A stretch of DNA of 64,000 nucleotides from Ditylenchus dipsaci (Eukaryota > Nematoda > Chromadorea > Rhabditida > Anguinidae): contig SADC01000076.1 of assembly GCA_004194705.1 (NCBI GenBank), positions 62,001-126,000 on the forward strand, written 5' to 3'. The position numbers and the translations under genes were made by a program. How positions within the stretch are numbered: the stretch's first letter is position 1; each line of letters begins with the position of its first letter. The notes under the pieces were generated by a model, which saw only the letters and a list, made by a program, of their open reading frames with translations, ran no database searches and had not been told where the DNA came from. This document shows positions 23,050 to 34,235 of this stretch, piece after piece.

Positions 23050-23720
23050 GAACATACAGGGTGCCCGGAAATTACGCGCACATCAAAAATATCGTGTAAG
23101 TAGTTCTTTGCCAAGTCAATTTCCGTTTTCGCGAACCTAACCCGCGTGAATCTCAATAGTTGTGGGTTTTTAAATAATGACTAACGCAGTCTTGCCATAC
23201 TTCTTTATTCGTAAAGCAATAAACAATGGGTGGTATTTAATTTTGGCCGTAGAATTGTGAAAATGGCCGTAGAATATTTAAAATTGGTCGTAGATTTTTT
23301 TGCCTTGTTTCTACATTTTAGTGATAATTTTTTCAAATTTTTTTCATCATCATGTAGCCTTAAATCTTGTCTTTCTTATGAGCTACCAAACTTCGCTAAA
23401 TGTAGTTAGAGGTGTAGATCTTTAGAGGTTTTTGAAAATATTTTAGGAAAAATTGTGTTTTTAAAAAACATTGAAATTTCTACATTTCCGACCACATTTA
23501 GCAAAGTTTGATAGCTCATAAGAAAGCCAAGATTCAGGGCTATATGATGGTGAAAACTTGAGATTGAGACCTTTTTGAAAAAATTATTACAAAAATGTAG
23601 GAAAAAAAATCGGAGACTTTTCAGCCAGAATTTATCCTTTAAAAATTAGACAAAACAATTTTCCAGATATGGCTCATCCTAAGACCGGTAATATTACCGG
23701 CAGAAGAAAGCCCGGAGCAT
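23050..23720. repeat. mariner-like end plus inverted repeat inside the composite
   Basis: CATACAGGGTGCCCGGAAATTA near 23053 looks like a Tc1/mariner end. Arms around 23325-23440 and 23470-23590 are inverted copies (TTTCATCATCATGTAGCC with GGCTATATGATGGTGAAAA). No right terminus and no gene were identified. Confidence 0.45.
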
Positions 23721-24370
23721 ATTCTGTAAAGAGTGCACAAAACAAATAAGTCGAACAGGACTGTAATTTTTTGACAGGATGACAAAATGTCAAAGCGATA
23801 TTTTCAAAAAAATTTGCGATGCTATGTGCGATATTTTCAAAAATCCAAATGCGATATTTGCGATCGATATTTTTCGACCAAATTTGATGCGATATGCGGG
23901 ATCACCCTGAGACTGACTTAAATTTTTCTGATATCAATTGATTCTGACCAAAATTAATTCTGACATAAATTCAAACTGACAATAATTTGTCTTGACAAGA
24001 TTTATTTTGAATAAAACTCATATGAGAAAAAACTGTTTCGAAATTAAAGATTCTAATAAAAAATGGTTTTGTCTTGAATTCGGCCTGTTTTATTGGCTGT
24101 ATTGGGTTTCAATTTTATTAGTTTCGAAATGTGCCTGAGCAACTAACCCAGTTTAACCCTTCCGGTCCCCAAAAGTTTGAATAGGTACTACCTGGTTAGG
24201 TGGATATTCACTTGGATGGCCTGAAAATAAAATTGAGTCAGATTCAAAAAAAATTGTCTTATCACACGTAAAATCGTGTGGTGAATTGGGTTTGATAAGA
24301 CCAAAACCCCGATTTAACCTACCCAGACCCAAAACCCGAAATGGGTACCCCTGGTCCAGGTGGATATCCA

Positions 24371-24990
24371 TTTACGGGTGTTAAGCGAGTCGATCCTCAC
24401 CGAATTAATCCATACCGAAGTCCACACACGAATCGGCCCAAACTTTTCGAATTTGTTGAAAATTTTTCGGGAATTTAAATTCGTTAGTCTGAATCAACCA
24501 AACCAAGTGGTCTTCCACTTGGAGCAAATTTTTTCACTTTTTCGGGTTCCGAAACATATTTCTGGACTAATTAGAACATGCTAAAGATGGTTTGATAGTG
24601 GTAAAATGCCGTTTTGTAAGATATTTTCGAGTTTTAGTAAAATTGAGTTTTGGCAAGATCAATTATTTTGCAAAACTCAAAAATAACCATACAAAACGGC
24701 GTTTACCACTATCGAACCATATTCAGCATGCCCGAATTAGTCCAGAAAACAGGCTTCGGAACATGAAAAACGAAAAAAAAATCGCAGCAAGTGGACGACC
24801 ACTTGGTTTGGTTGGTTCAGACAAAAAAGTTAAAATTCCCGCAAAATTTTTTAAATTCGAAAGAATTCAAATTATTTGAAAACTGTGGACCAATTCATGT
24901 GTGGACCAATTCATGTGTGGGCCAATTCATGTGCGGACCAATTCGGTATGGACCAATTCAGTGTGGATCAATTCTCTTAACGCCCGTAAA
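24371..24990. mobile_element. Mutator-like element, GGCGTTAAG family, with 15-bp end arrays
   Basis: The ends TTTACGGGTGTTAAGCGAGT and, inverted, CTTAACGCCCGTAAA are flanked by identical TGGATATCCA on both sides; this 10-bp word is itself a palindrome. Inside the right end, tandem GTGTGGACCAATTCA-type units (five copies) face diverged inverted units on the left. A nested hairpin (ATGGTTTGATAGTGGTAAAA) fills the centre. The termini match those of 39092-45385. Confidence 0.75.
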
Positions 24991-24999
24991 TGGATATCC

Positions 25000-25560
25000 A
25001 CCTGATCAGAATGTACCCATTTCGGGTTTTGGGGTCTGGGTTGGTGAAATTGGGATTTTGATCTTACCAAACCTTATTCACGTCACGGTTTTACATTTGA
25101 TAGCATGGATTGTTTTTCAAACTATCGAAAATACTTTTTCATGTTTTCCAGGTCGATGTCCACCTGGTTAGGTAGTACCTAACCCAGGTTTCGGTGTTTC
25201 GGTGGGGAAAATCGTGAATTTGGTCTTAACAAACCCAATCCCCCTCACAATTTTGCATATGATAGGATGGTTTGTTTTTAGTTTAAAAAATTTCATTTTT
25301 CAGGCCATACAGCTGGGTATCCACTTGGTCAGGTGGTACCTACGTTGGATTTTGGGGTTCAAGTGGGTGAAATCGCAATTTTAGTCCTAACGGACAGGAT
25401 CCACCACACGATTTTTCATATGATAGGATGGTTTGTTTTTATTTAAAAAAAATCATTTTTCAGGCCATCCAGCTGGGTATCCACCTGGGCCAGGGGTACC
25501 TATCCCTGAACCAAGGGTACTCAACCAAGGTTTCGGAGTTAGGATGCTTAAAATGGACAA
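25000..25560 (+). repeat. ~200-bp satellite array, three units
   Basis: Consecutive units contain ATCCACCTGG, a palindromic TGGTTAGGTAGTACCTAACC-like centre, a GTTTCGG/TTTTGGGGT stretch, then GATAGGATGGTTTGTTTTTA. Related single units lie at about 24130-24370, 26010-26093, 27274-27530, 28505-28620 and 31845-31975, the last nearly identical to 25065-25190. No gene. Confidence 0.75.
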
Positions 25561-25561
25561 A

Positions 25562-25745
25562 GTTTTTTTTTGGATCAAAAAGACTTTTTTTTGGGTCAAA
25601 TTTTAGCTGGGTCAAAAGACTTTTTTTTTAGGTCAAAAAGACTTTTTATGGGTCAAATATTTTTTTTTTCAAAAAGACTTTTTTTGGGTCAAAAAGACTT
25701 TTTTAGGGCAAAAAAACTTTTTTTGGGGCAAAAAAACTTTTTTTG
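25562..25745. repeat. GGGTCAAAAAGACTTTTTTT tandem array (inverted partner)
   Basis: About nine copies of a ~20-bp unit lie in the opposite orientation to the larger array at 27783-28465. Together the two form array-type inverted ends around roughly 2.9 kb of sequence. Confidence 0.75.
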
Positions 25746-26093
25746 GACCCTATTTTGAGAAAGGGGTGACGTTAAATCGAGTACCCGCGGGTCTTTTCGG
25801 CAAAATTGTTTTTATTCACAAAACGATCGGCAAAATTAAATCCATGCGATATTTGCGATTAGACTGACCGAAGACAACTGGCAAAAGATTTCAAAAATTA
25901 GGTTAAAAAAAGTGTCGGACCCTAGGTGGGAACGAACTTGAGGGGGTGACGTTAAATCGAGGGTTGACTGTATAAGAAAAACCCCATTTTTCTGACTTAA
26001 ATTTGTGAAGGTAATTGGATTTGTTAGTACCTAAATTGAGATTCCCCCTACGCGGAGTGAAATGCCTTGGGTATTCTTTGGTTAGGTGGATAT

Positions 26094-27273
26094 TAGGGTT
26101 GACCAATGCAAATATTTGCGCAAATATTTGTGTAATTATTTGCGCAAATATTTGCAAATATTTGTTGAAATCTTCGCGATTAACAAAAATGTGCAAATAT
26201 TTGAAAATTTCATTTTAAGAGAAAATGGACGGATGTTCATGTCAAACGGTGGTAATTAGGATAAATCTTGACCATTTTTGGTACAAATTCCTTGTTTTAT
26301 CTTATACTTTCACAGAAACAGTTGTATTTTTCTTTGGTTTAGTAGCAAAATGCCTGGAAAGCAAAGCACTGGTCGTGGCAATTTTCGTTTTAACTGAAGA
26401 GGTCATCGAAAGAAAGAAGAAGATCAAAGCCACCTGTAAGTTCTGTCCAGCCAGCTACATCGGGAATGCAACAGAAATGGTTTTCCATCTCATCGTAAGT
26501 CTTTGATGTTTTATCCTGTTATCGATTGATATACTTTTTATTTCAGAATCAATGCAAGAAGATTGGTCCGGAAGCGCGCAGGACAATCGACAAGCTGGCA
26601 GTAATCAAGAAGAATGGGGAGGAGCCTCCATCGAACAAAGTTACAAAGCGTCCTGGATCGTCTTTCTCTTCATCGCCGTCTATCACCAACTACTTCGGTT
26701 GAATTTCAGAGGGGGAGCAGACAGAGTTCGACGTTTTGCTGACGAGAGTAAGTCTTTGTTTCTTGTCTTACTTATTTTGTTATTGTAAATGTGCCTATCT
26801 GATGCCTTTCAGGCCTTCGCTACTTGGAATATCGCCGCCAACTTTCTGGACAATCCGTTCTTCAAGGAGCTTCTCAACAAGATGAGGCCGTCCTACAAGA
26901 TTCCATCCCGAATGTACACATTTCCAAAAGTCTTGATTCCGGCTGAATTCGAGCGAGTGAAAAGCAATCTGAAGCAAACGACTGGCAAAGCAGACTTCTT
27001 GGCGCTTTCATCGGATGGCTTGTCAGATATCAACAGATGAGCCAATGAGGACTGTGGTTGTCAGATGATGATATTTTGTTCGAGGATGATTAGTTTGTTA
27101 GTTGGATGTAAGAATAAAACTTGAATTTAATAAGTATTGAGCGTAGGTGTGGTATTTTGCATAAATCTCACGATATTTGAATTCATGCAAATATTTGCGA
27201 AATATTTGCAAATATTTAAATATTGCGCAAATATTTGCACGATTCCAAATATTTGCAAATTTGTCCAACCCTA
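26094..27273 (+). mobile_element. 1.2-kb hAT element with GCAAATATTTGC arrays
   Basis: The termini TAGGGTTGACC and GGACAAATTTGC...-type right end (TCCAACCCTA) are flanked by a perfect 8-bp duplication GTGGATAT (26086-26093 and 27274-27281). Inside each end lie repeated palindromic words GCAAATATTTGC. It encodes the N-terminal part of a BED/hAT transposase. It sits inside a satellite unit of the 25000-25560 family. Confidence 0.9.
26395..27040 (+). pseudogene. hAT transposase N-terminal part with BED zinc finger (broken)
   Basis: Exons end or begin at 26494, 26547-26747 and 26813-27040; introns are 52 and 65 bp. The first exon carries a BED-type finger (CKFC, then FHL and a Cys after the intron: NQCKK). 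The last matches the start of the hAT catalytic region: AFATWNIAANFLDNPFFKEL, MRPSYKIPSRM, then LSSDGLSDIN, where the Asp is the expected first catalytic residue. It stops there, so most of the catalytic domain is absent. An in-frame TGA follows TNYFG near 26699. The likely start MPGKQSTGRG (26350) is out of frame with the finger. A polyadenylation-like AATAAA lies near 27113. Confidence 0.75.
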
Positions 27274-27782
27274 GTGGATATCCACCTGGCTGCCCGACAA
27301 AAATGAAACTCCGCCAAAGTCAAAAACAACCCACTTTTCTTGTGTGTGGGGGTCATGTTTGACAGGTGGTACTCAGGTATAGGGGTCCGGGTGGCTACAA
27401 ATATATATTTGGTCCTGTCCAACAGAATTGCTAGCAAGGTTTAACATACGTCTAAATTAAAATAAAAAATCTTTTTTAGGCCAGCCAGGTGGATATCCAC
27501 ATATCCGAAGGTAACCGCCTCGGATTTCGGGCTTCAAGTTTCCCTGCAACTAAGGCTTTGCCTAAGTTTGTAAAAGGATTATAAAAGTGACTTTAAGACA
27601 CAGTTTCCAAATATCGAGGCCTAATGAGTGTCTTGAAAAATGTGTTTCCTATCGGATTCAAACATTCTGATAAAATATCACCTCCACAGGATTTGAACCT
27701 TGTAGATGAATTAACTGTAGATGAATTTACCGTCGCCCGTTAGAAAAATAAATGGGAATGCAGAATTACAACTAAAAAATTT

Positions 27783-28465
27783 GCACCAAAAAAAGTCTTT
27801 TTGACCCAAAAAAAAGTCTTTTTGACCCAAAAAAAAGTCTTTTTGAAAAAAAAATATTTGACCCAAAAAAAGTCTTTTTGACCCAAAAAAAAGTCTTTTT
27901 GACCCAAAAAAAGTCTTTTTGACCCAAAAAAAGTCTTTTTGAAAAAAAATATTTGACCAAAAAAAGTCTTTTTGACTCAAAAAAAGTCTTTTTGACCCAA
28001 AAAAAGTCTTTTTTGAAAAAAAAATATTTGACCCAAAAAAAGTCTTTTTGACCCAAAAAAAAAGTCTTTTTACCCAAAAAAAAGTCTTTTTGAAAAAAAA
28101 TTTTGACCCAAAAAAAGTCTTTTTGACCAAAAAAAAGTCTTTTTGACCCAAAAAAAGTCTTTTTGAAAAAAAAATATTTGACCCAAAAAAAGTCTTTTTG
28201 ACCCAAAAAAAAGTCTTTTTGACCAAAAAAAAGTCTTTTTTGACCCAAAAAAGTCTTTTTGAAAAAAAAATATTTGACCCAAAAAAAGTCTTTTTTGACC
28301 CAAAAAAAAGTCTTTTGACCCTCAAAAAAAAGTCTTTTTTGACCCAAAAAAAGTCTTTTTGAAAAAAAAAGTCTTTTTGACCCAAAAAAAAGTCTTTTTG
28401 ACCCAAAAAAAAGTCTTTTTGACCCAAAAAAGTCTTTTTGACCAAAAAAAAAGTCTTTTTTTCGT
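27783..28465. repeat. GTCTTTTTGACCCAAAAAAA tandem array, ~33 copies
   Basis: A ~20-bp unit with A-run length changes is interrupted every few units by a GAAAAAAAATATTTGACC variant, giving a higher-order period. Long reading frames across it are artefacts of the unit length. Confidence 0.85.
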
Positions 28466-28626
28466 TTTTAATTTTGGGTAAACTTCGTTTTTTAATTTTT
28501 TGATTTCCCAGTCCACCGGGAGGGATATCCTGTCCAGGTAGTACCTGCCCGACGTTTTGGTGTTCGGGTGGCTAAAATCGTAAGTTCGATACTATCAAAC
28601 ACAATCCCCAATTATTTACAGTTTAA

Positions 28627-30652
28627 CACTAGAACGGTCGAGCGGCCACTTTGTGCAGTTGGAGTCAGTTTTCGACGCTGATTCGAATATGGTCACAGAA
28701 TTTGCTAATTCGTTGTTTTGAGGTGGTAAACACCCCTTTGAATTTTGGACACCAAAAATCAGTAACAGCTCGATAGTTTTACTTGTTACTCGAGAAGTAT
28801 TTAATCGTGAGTCAAGCTTGATAGCTTGTTTGAAAGCTGAAATTCCGGCCTTTCTAGCTGTATATTACACACGGTTGGTTGCAATAAAAAGTGTGTTTTT
28901 AAAGTCTTTCAAAAACATATTCAAATTTTCAAATTTTAAACATCTAGAAAAAAGTGCTTGTATTTTATTATAGAGACACCACTCAAAAATCGGATACGAT
29001 AGGAAGAAAGAGCAGACAAAACTGGGTCTAGAACGTCTATTTAAAAAAAAGTTCGTTAGTTATTTGCTTGGTAAATTTACATCAAACAAAATTGTTGCAA
29101 AATTCGAAAAAATAAAACCGCGATTTGATCGAATTCAAATATTTTTATGCATCACAAATTTCAAATATACAACAAAAATGCAACCAGAACATTTATTTGC
29201 AGTGATCACATTTAGAAACTTCTTTCTTTGACCGGTGAAGTTCGCAGTAAGGCCTATGGCATTTGAGCATTCTTTTTGGCATCTTTTGTCGCAGGCGTAG
29301 CATCGTCCCTTGGCAAATATAAGCTTTGACTGACTTCTTGTTGTCATTGAGTGTAGCGTCGGGCGATCTTGACGAGCGGTCTCATCGCAGGATATACAAA
29401 TGGTCTTCGTCACTGCATGCTTTTCACAAATTGGCTTTTGACAAGTTCCACAGCTAATAATCTTTGACCCACGGATTGTTGATCTGCAGATGTAGCAATG
29501 CTCTTCTTCAAGCTTGGCGGATGAGACCATTTTCGCGTGAACGCTATAGATAGATGATAAATTTATACACATTTGGTCTAAATATACCTTGCATATAAGT
29601 TTGATATTTCTCCAAATTCTTTTGTGCTCCAGTGACCTCCTTTCTCCTTGCTCCTTTCTTTCTTCAAACCATCCATTAGCTGATCGGATAAATTGTGCAG
29701 GAAGTCGCGTCTTGGTTGCTTTTCCCCCATCAATACAAAGCATTTTGCGCGCCCCCATCCACAACTAAGCCCATAAAAAGTCGGAGCGGCCAGCGTCTTG
29801 TTGCGGGCTTGTAAGAATACCCATTGATCATTTCATCAAAGATATCGACACCGAATTTGGTTTGATTGTAAACAGCGATCATCTTTGGCCTCCCTGATTT
29901 ATCCATTTCTTTTTTGTGGTGAGCTGTGGAGTAGAGCGAAACTTGCTTTGTATCTCTAACTTGGAACTTCAAAAGAGTTTCCCTCTGACGGAATACAAAC
30001 TGCACTTTACCATTCTAAAATACATTACCATAATTATGCTTCTGATAAGTTTTTATAAGTTTTTGTGATCACTGCAAATAAATGTTCTGGTTGCATTTTT
30101 GTTGTATATTTTGAAATTTGTGTGATGCATAAATATTTGAATTCGATCAAATCGCGATTTTATTTTTTTCGAATTTTGCAACAATTTTGTTTGATGTAAA
30201 TTTACCAAGCAAATAACTAACGAACTTTTTTTTAAATAGACGTTCTAGACCCAGTTTTGTCTGCTCTTTCTTCCTATCGTATCCGATTTTTGAGTGGTGT
30301 CTCTATAATAAAAATACAAGCACTTTTTCTAGATGTTTAAAATTTGAAAATTTGAATATGTTTTTGAAAGACTTTAAAAAACACACTTTTTATTGCAACC
30401 AACCCGTGTGTAATATACAGCTAGAAAGGCCGGAATTTCAGCTTTCAAACAAGCTATCAAGCTTGACTCACGATTAAATACTTCTCGAGTAACAAGTAAA
30501 ACTATCGAGCTGTTACTGATTTTTGGTGTCCAAAATTCAAAGGGGTGTTTACCACCTCAAAACAACGAATTAGCAAATTCTGTGACCATATTCGGAATCA
30601 GCGTCGAAAACTGACTCCAACTGCACAAAGTGGCCGCTCGACCGTTCTAGTG
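28627..30652 (-). mobile_element. piggyBac element with ~585-bp inverted ends
   Basis: TTAA at 28623-28626 and 30653-30656 bracket the termini CACTAGAACGGTCGAGCGGC and its inverse. The inverted arms are about 28627-29211 and 30065-30652 and nearly identical. The last ~75 bp of the transposase frame lies inside the left arm. The right end is therefore an inverted copy of the 3' end, and the 5' half of the original element is missing. Confidence 0.88.
29135..30014 (-). pseudogene. piggyBac transposase, C-terminal half
   Basis: Two exons (30014-29588 and 29543-29135) are joined by a 44-bp intron. The first has the piggyBac signatures RDTKQVSLYST, YNQTKFGVDIFDEM (bearing the third catalytic Asp) and ATRRWPLRLF. 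It then continues as LMGEKQPRRDFLHNLSDQLM after a one-base loss near 29733. The second encodes the cysteine-rich C-terminal domain with ordered C-x2-C pairs (HCYIC, CGTC, CEKH, CISC, CYAC), a cross-brace zinc fold that in piggyBac proteins recognises the element ends. The N-terminal domain and the first two catalytic Asp residues are absent, so it cannot transpose on its own. Confidence 0.85.
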
Positions 30653-31010
30653 TTAATATAAATCGAAAACAATTATTTGCATGAACATTTAATTACCAAA
30701 CAAATTAATTCAGAAAAAAACTTGTCAAGACAAATTATTGCCAGTTTGAATTTTTGTCAGAATTAATTTTTGTCAGAATCAATTGATATCAGAAAAATTT
30801 ATGTCAGTCTCAAGGTGAGCCGATATGCGATACTGGGGTCTGCAGGCGCCTATCGGCGCCTATGCAGTTCGGGAATATTTGTTCGGGCACTCTTCATGTA
30901 GTTCGGGAACATTAGTGGTTTATTTACATCAGTGGTTCGAGTAGATTAATCTTTCGAGTGCGTTGATGGTTACGGTAGATAATCCATCCTACCTGTTAAC
31001 CTTCCTTCTC

Positions 31011-31160
31011 TACCTCGCCTACCCTCGCCTACCTCGCCTATCCTCGCCTAACTTCGCCTACCCTTGCCTATCTTCGCTCACCCTCTCCTATCCAGGCCTA
31101 TCCTCGCCTTCCTTGCCTATCCTCGCCTATGCTCGCCTACCCTTGCCTATCGTCGCCTAC
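31011..31160. repeat. CTACCTCGCC 10-bp tandem array
   Basis: About 14 diverged copies of CTACCCTCGC-like decamers. A weak opposite-strand counterpart (GGTAGGTAGGC) is visible near 9530. The surrounding 31161-31636 interval has a C-run (31437-31447) and no gene. Confidence 0.6.
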
Positions 31161-32092
31161 AAATATAGTTTTGATTTCATTCAAAACTTTAATTTGAGAA
31201 TAAATTTTTGAAAACTATGAGATTTTTCTCAAAAATAGCCTGCATACTTTTGTCAACGCTCCTCTAAATAATGCGAATTTCTCGCCGCTCTTTTTTTTAA
31301 ACGAAAGCTGACATCAAGGCAAATCTAAAAACATGTGCAACAGAAGTTTTTAAGCCCTCTATGACCAATTTTCCATAATTCATAAAAAGTGTGAACCACC
31401 CACCCACCCGACCCAAATAGGTAACACTTTACTTGCCCCCCCCCCCCACGGCTGACCCACTTTAGAGTTGAATTTTTAAAAACCGATTGCATATTCGTGT
31501 TTCTCGACCCGGATTTTTACGGGAAACGATCATCAGATTCTGTGAAAGTGAAAAAAAATTTTGCCAAGTAAAGTCTAGCCCCCAAATACTATATAGAGAT
31601 ATCGCAGGTGTGATATATCGATCGTACGCATCTCTAATCTTACCCAATGGTCTGTTTTGGTAGGAAATTTCAAAGTCGAAATCTAGTGGTATCTTTTATT
31701 TTATTTCTGTTGTGTAGATATATATTTCGGCCCTAAAGCCTTCGGTTTAAAAAATTCTGGCTCTCTTCTCTGATGATGCTGTCATCTTTCGCTCTGGCCT
31801 TAGGTATCTTCTCTCTTTTGTTACTTGTTTTTCAGCCTTCGCTTTAAACCTTATTCACGTCACGGTTTTACATTTGATAGCATGGATTGTTTTTCAAACT
31901 ATCGAAAAATACTTTTTCAGGTTTTCCAGGTCGATGTCCACCTGGTTAGGTAGTACCTAACCCAGATGATAGTTATTATTGCGCATTTTCAGCCGCCACT
32001 AAGATGACCAAGCCTAAGCACATGACATCTTGCATTAGATAATCCTTTACTTTTTTCGGCGGTCTTTTGCTTTTCTTCTTTTGTGTATTTTA

Positions 32093-33268
32093 GGTAAATG
32101 TGAATGAACGCCTTTTGCTTTCGGCTCTTGGATCCAGTTCATCTTGGTATAACGACGACTCGATACACATTGTGACTCGATACACCAACTCGATACAGTT
32201 GCGACTCGATACGCCAACTCGATACAGTTGCGACTCGATACGCCAACTCGATACAGTTGCGACTCGATACGCCAACTCGATACAGTTACGACTCGATACG
32301 CCAACTCGATACAGGGATCTCGAGTTTGACCTTCGTCTAGTGTTATTTTGACGTTTTGTCATTTTTTTCGATGTGTGATGGGCTTTAATATCTTTTTGCG
32401 TCTCTGAATCCTTGATTCTCATCGTCATTAGGGTGTTTGGCATCTTCTGAGATTTCATACAGAGTTTGCGCCTTCTACAAAATTTCAGACCATTTTATTG
32501 TCTTTTTATAATTTAGGCAAAGCCTTAGGCAAAGGGTAGGCCAGCGCGCGTTAGGACGGCCTCAAATGTGTTCTGAAACTACAAAACGGCTGAAAATATA
32601 AAAAAATTCGTAAGGGCATGAATTAAAAAAAATGTTACAAGGTTACCCTCTTCGGGGACATAGGGGCCTTGAGAATAAAATATGCGCATGGAATATGCGC
32701 GCACATACTTTAGAGACAATTCTGAGCGATTCTCTCGAGTATGTACTTATTCGTAGGCTCTTTTGCCAAACTCTAAAGAGAAAACCAAGTGATAAATAAG
32801 AAATAGGATATCCAGCGGCGTCGCATAAATTTTAGCTGCTTTCCGAATGTTTAGCCATTATCAAAGTAAATATATGGTTAGAAGTGATTAATATTGATAC
32901 AAATGAATAAAAAAATGTCAAAATATAAAAATAACAATCGGCGGGAATCGAACTCGAGACCCGGTGTATCGAGTTGGCGTATCGAGTCGCAACTGTATCG
33001 AGTTGGCGTATCGAGTCGCAACTGTATCGAGTTGGCGTATCGAGTCGCAACTGTATCGAGTTGGTGTATCGAGTCACAATGTGTATCGAGTCGTATGTCA
33101 GTCGTTCATCTTCTGATGATGAAGGTGTGTCTTTCTTATAAAATTGCTTGTAAGACACTAATTAAGGTCCGAGGAAGGGTATGCCTTTTCAGCGATGATT
33201 CGTCAAGAGACTCTGCTGCCGATGCTGACGGCTCTCGAAGTCATCTCTCAAAACTCGCAAGAGTTTGA
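32093..33268 (+). pseudogene. acidic-serine protein exon interrupted by a foldback transposon
   Basis: TATTTTAG precedes an open exon reading VNVNERLLLSALGSSSSS. The foldback element at 32146 interrupts it. If the element and one copy of its 9-bp duplication are ignored, the frame continues as SSDDE to a GTGTGT donor near 33124. A further exon after CTTTTCAG (33193) reads, in one frame, DDSSRDSAADADGSRS with the same acidic-Ser composition; that join needs one extra base. No family is recognised. The earlier exons are not identified. Confidence 0.4.
32146..33103. mobile_element. foldback element A with 29-bp tandem terminal repeats
   Basis: A perfect 9-bp duplication GTTCATCTT (32137-32145 and 33104-33112) flanks it. 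The left end GGTATAACGACGACTCGATA leads into five copies of a 29-bp unit starting GACTCGATACGCCAACTCGA; the right end has four inverted copies and finishes CGAGTCGTATGTCAGTC. Just inside each array is a tRNA B-box-like word (GAGTTCGATTCCCG at about 32943). The 9-bp target and array-type ends fit foldback/Mutator elements. There is no transposase. Confidence 0.88.
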
Positions 33269-33429
33269 TGAGATCAAACAACAGCGTTCACTCTCCTTCA
33301 TAACGATTTGTCGACTACTTCGAGAGGTTAGGGCACAAAATCTGGAGACAACGACGTGGTGCCCGATGAGGGAACTGACACTTATTTTCCCAAGACAAAA
33401 TAAGAGACATCCATTCCACATCTAAGCTA

Positions 33430-34235
33430 AGCAAATACTCAACACAGTTGCACGTCTCCACCACGCGATCCCTTTCTATATATCCGTATGAAAGCTGAAA
33501 TGAAAGATCTTGTTTTTTTTATCCAAATGTGACTCGGGGTTATTTCGATCAAAATAGATGCATTTTTGTAAACTAAACCGAAATTTTTTTACAGCATCGT
33601 GTGAGAATCATCATAAGCTTTTAATCGTGGGGTAAGATGAGGGGTGTGTTCGAAAATTGATAGGGGTGGCTGTTCCGAAATTGAGTGGGGTGGGTGTTCC
33701 GGAACTTCTCAGCAGACAGAAGTTCTCAGCAGACACAACCCAAAATCCCATTTTCTAGTCAAAATCCGCCCCCCCCCTATTGTCTGTCCTCCTTTAAATA
33801 ATTTACTTGGCAAAATTTAGTATTTTGTTTGAAATTCGAATATGCTGGTGAAAGGTATTTTTTACGGCTAAAGTTCGGTATACCCCAGCACTCAATTAAC
33901 CCATTTTTGCCCGAATTTCAGAATAATATTCGAAATTTTTCGAAAAAAAAATTTTTCGAAAAAAAAACTCTTGGGTAATCTTCGACGGAAAAGTGATCTA
34001 GAAAAACAGAATATTAAAATTTCAATTAAAATTCCATCTACGCAGCTGAAATCAATTTATTAATTGTGTAGTGTATCAATGTTGTTCTGAACTCTTTAAA
34101 AAAACATATTCTAAAGGGAAAACAAACAATTGAGTGCTGGGGGTATACTGAACTTGAGTGCTAGGGGTATACCGAAATTGTACCTATTTTACTGGTGGAT
34201 ATATTATCTTAGCCATTCTATTTTTCGTATTCTTG
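33430..34235. other. intergenic, C-run and AT-rich, no gene seen
   Basis: It contains GGGGTATAC...-type inverted pieces (about 33880 and 34138: GGGTATACTGAA) that may be the ends of a small hairpin element, and a C-run near 33768. No splice-bounded open frame is visible. Confidence 0.35.

Larger units (their letters stand above)
23903..30817. mobile_element. 6.9-kb inverted-repeat element inside the composite hAT
   Basis: Arms of at least 100 bp begin CACCYTGAGACTGACRTAAA on both sides and continue through TTTCTGATATCAATTGATTC and AATAATTTGTCTTGACAAG. No convincing target duplication was found. Between the arms lie satellite units, the Mutator-like 24371-24990, a hAT (26094-27273) and a piggyBac (28627-30652). 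Confidence 0.7.
22843..31636. mobile_element. 8.8-kb composite hAT-type element
   Basis: The termini TAGAGATGCGCA and TGCGTACGATCG...-type right end (TACGCATCTCTA) are flanked by a perfect 8-bp duplication ATCTTACC (22835-22842 and 31637-31644). The paralogous repeat at 46041-46048 holds the same site once, with no insertion. Short GCGATAT/ATATCGC words crowd the inside of both ends. A second cluster of them at 23795-23900 and 30823 suggests that the original element was small and later filled by nested insertions. I see no transposase belonging to this element itself. Confidence 0.85.

Noticed and set aside
27711..28445. A 244-codon minus-strand frame rich in Phe, Lys, Gly and Ser.
   Set aside because: It is a translation of the GTCTTTTTGACCC tandem array, and other frames across the array are equally open; no start context or domain.
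32155..32315. The 29-bp direct repeats look superficially like a CRISPR array.
   Set aside because: The units are head-to-tail with no unique spacers, they have an inverted partner array, and the context is a eukaryotic foldback element with a 9-bp target duplication.
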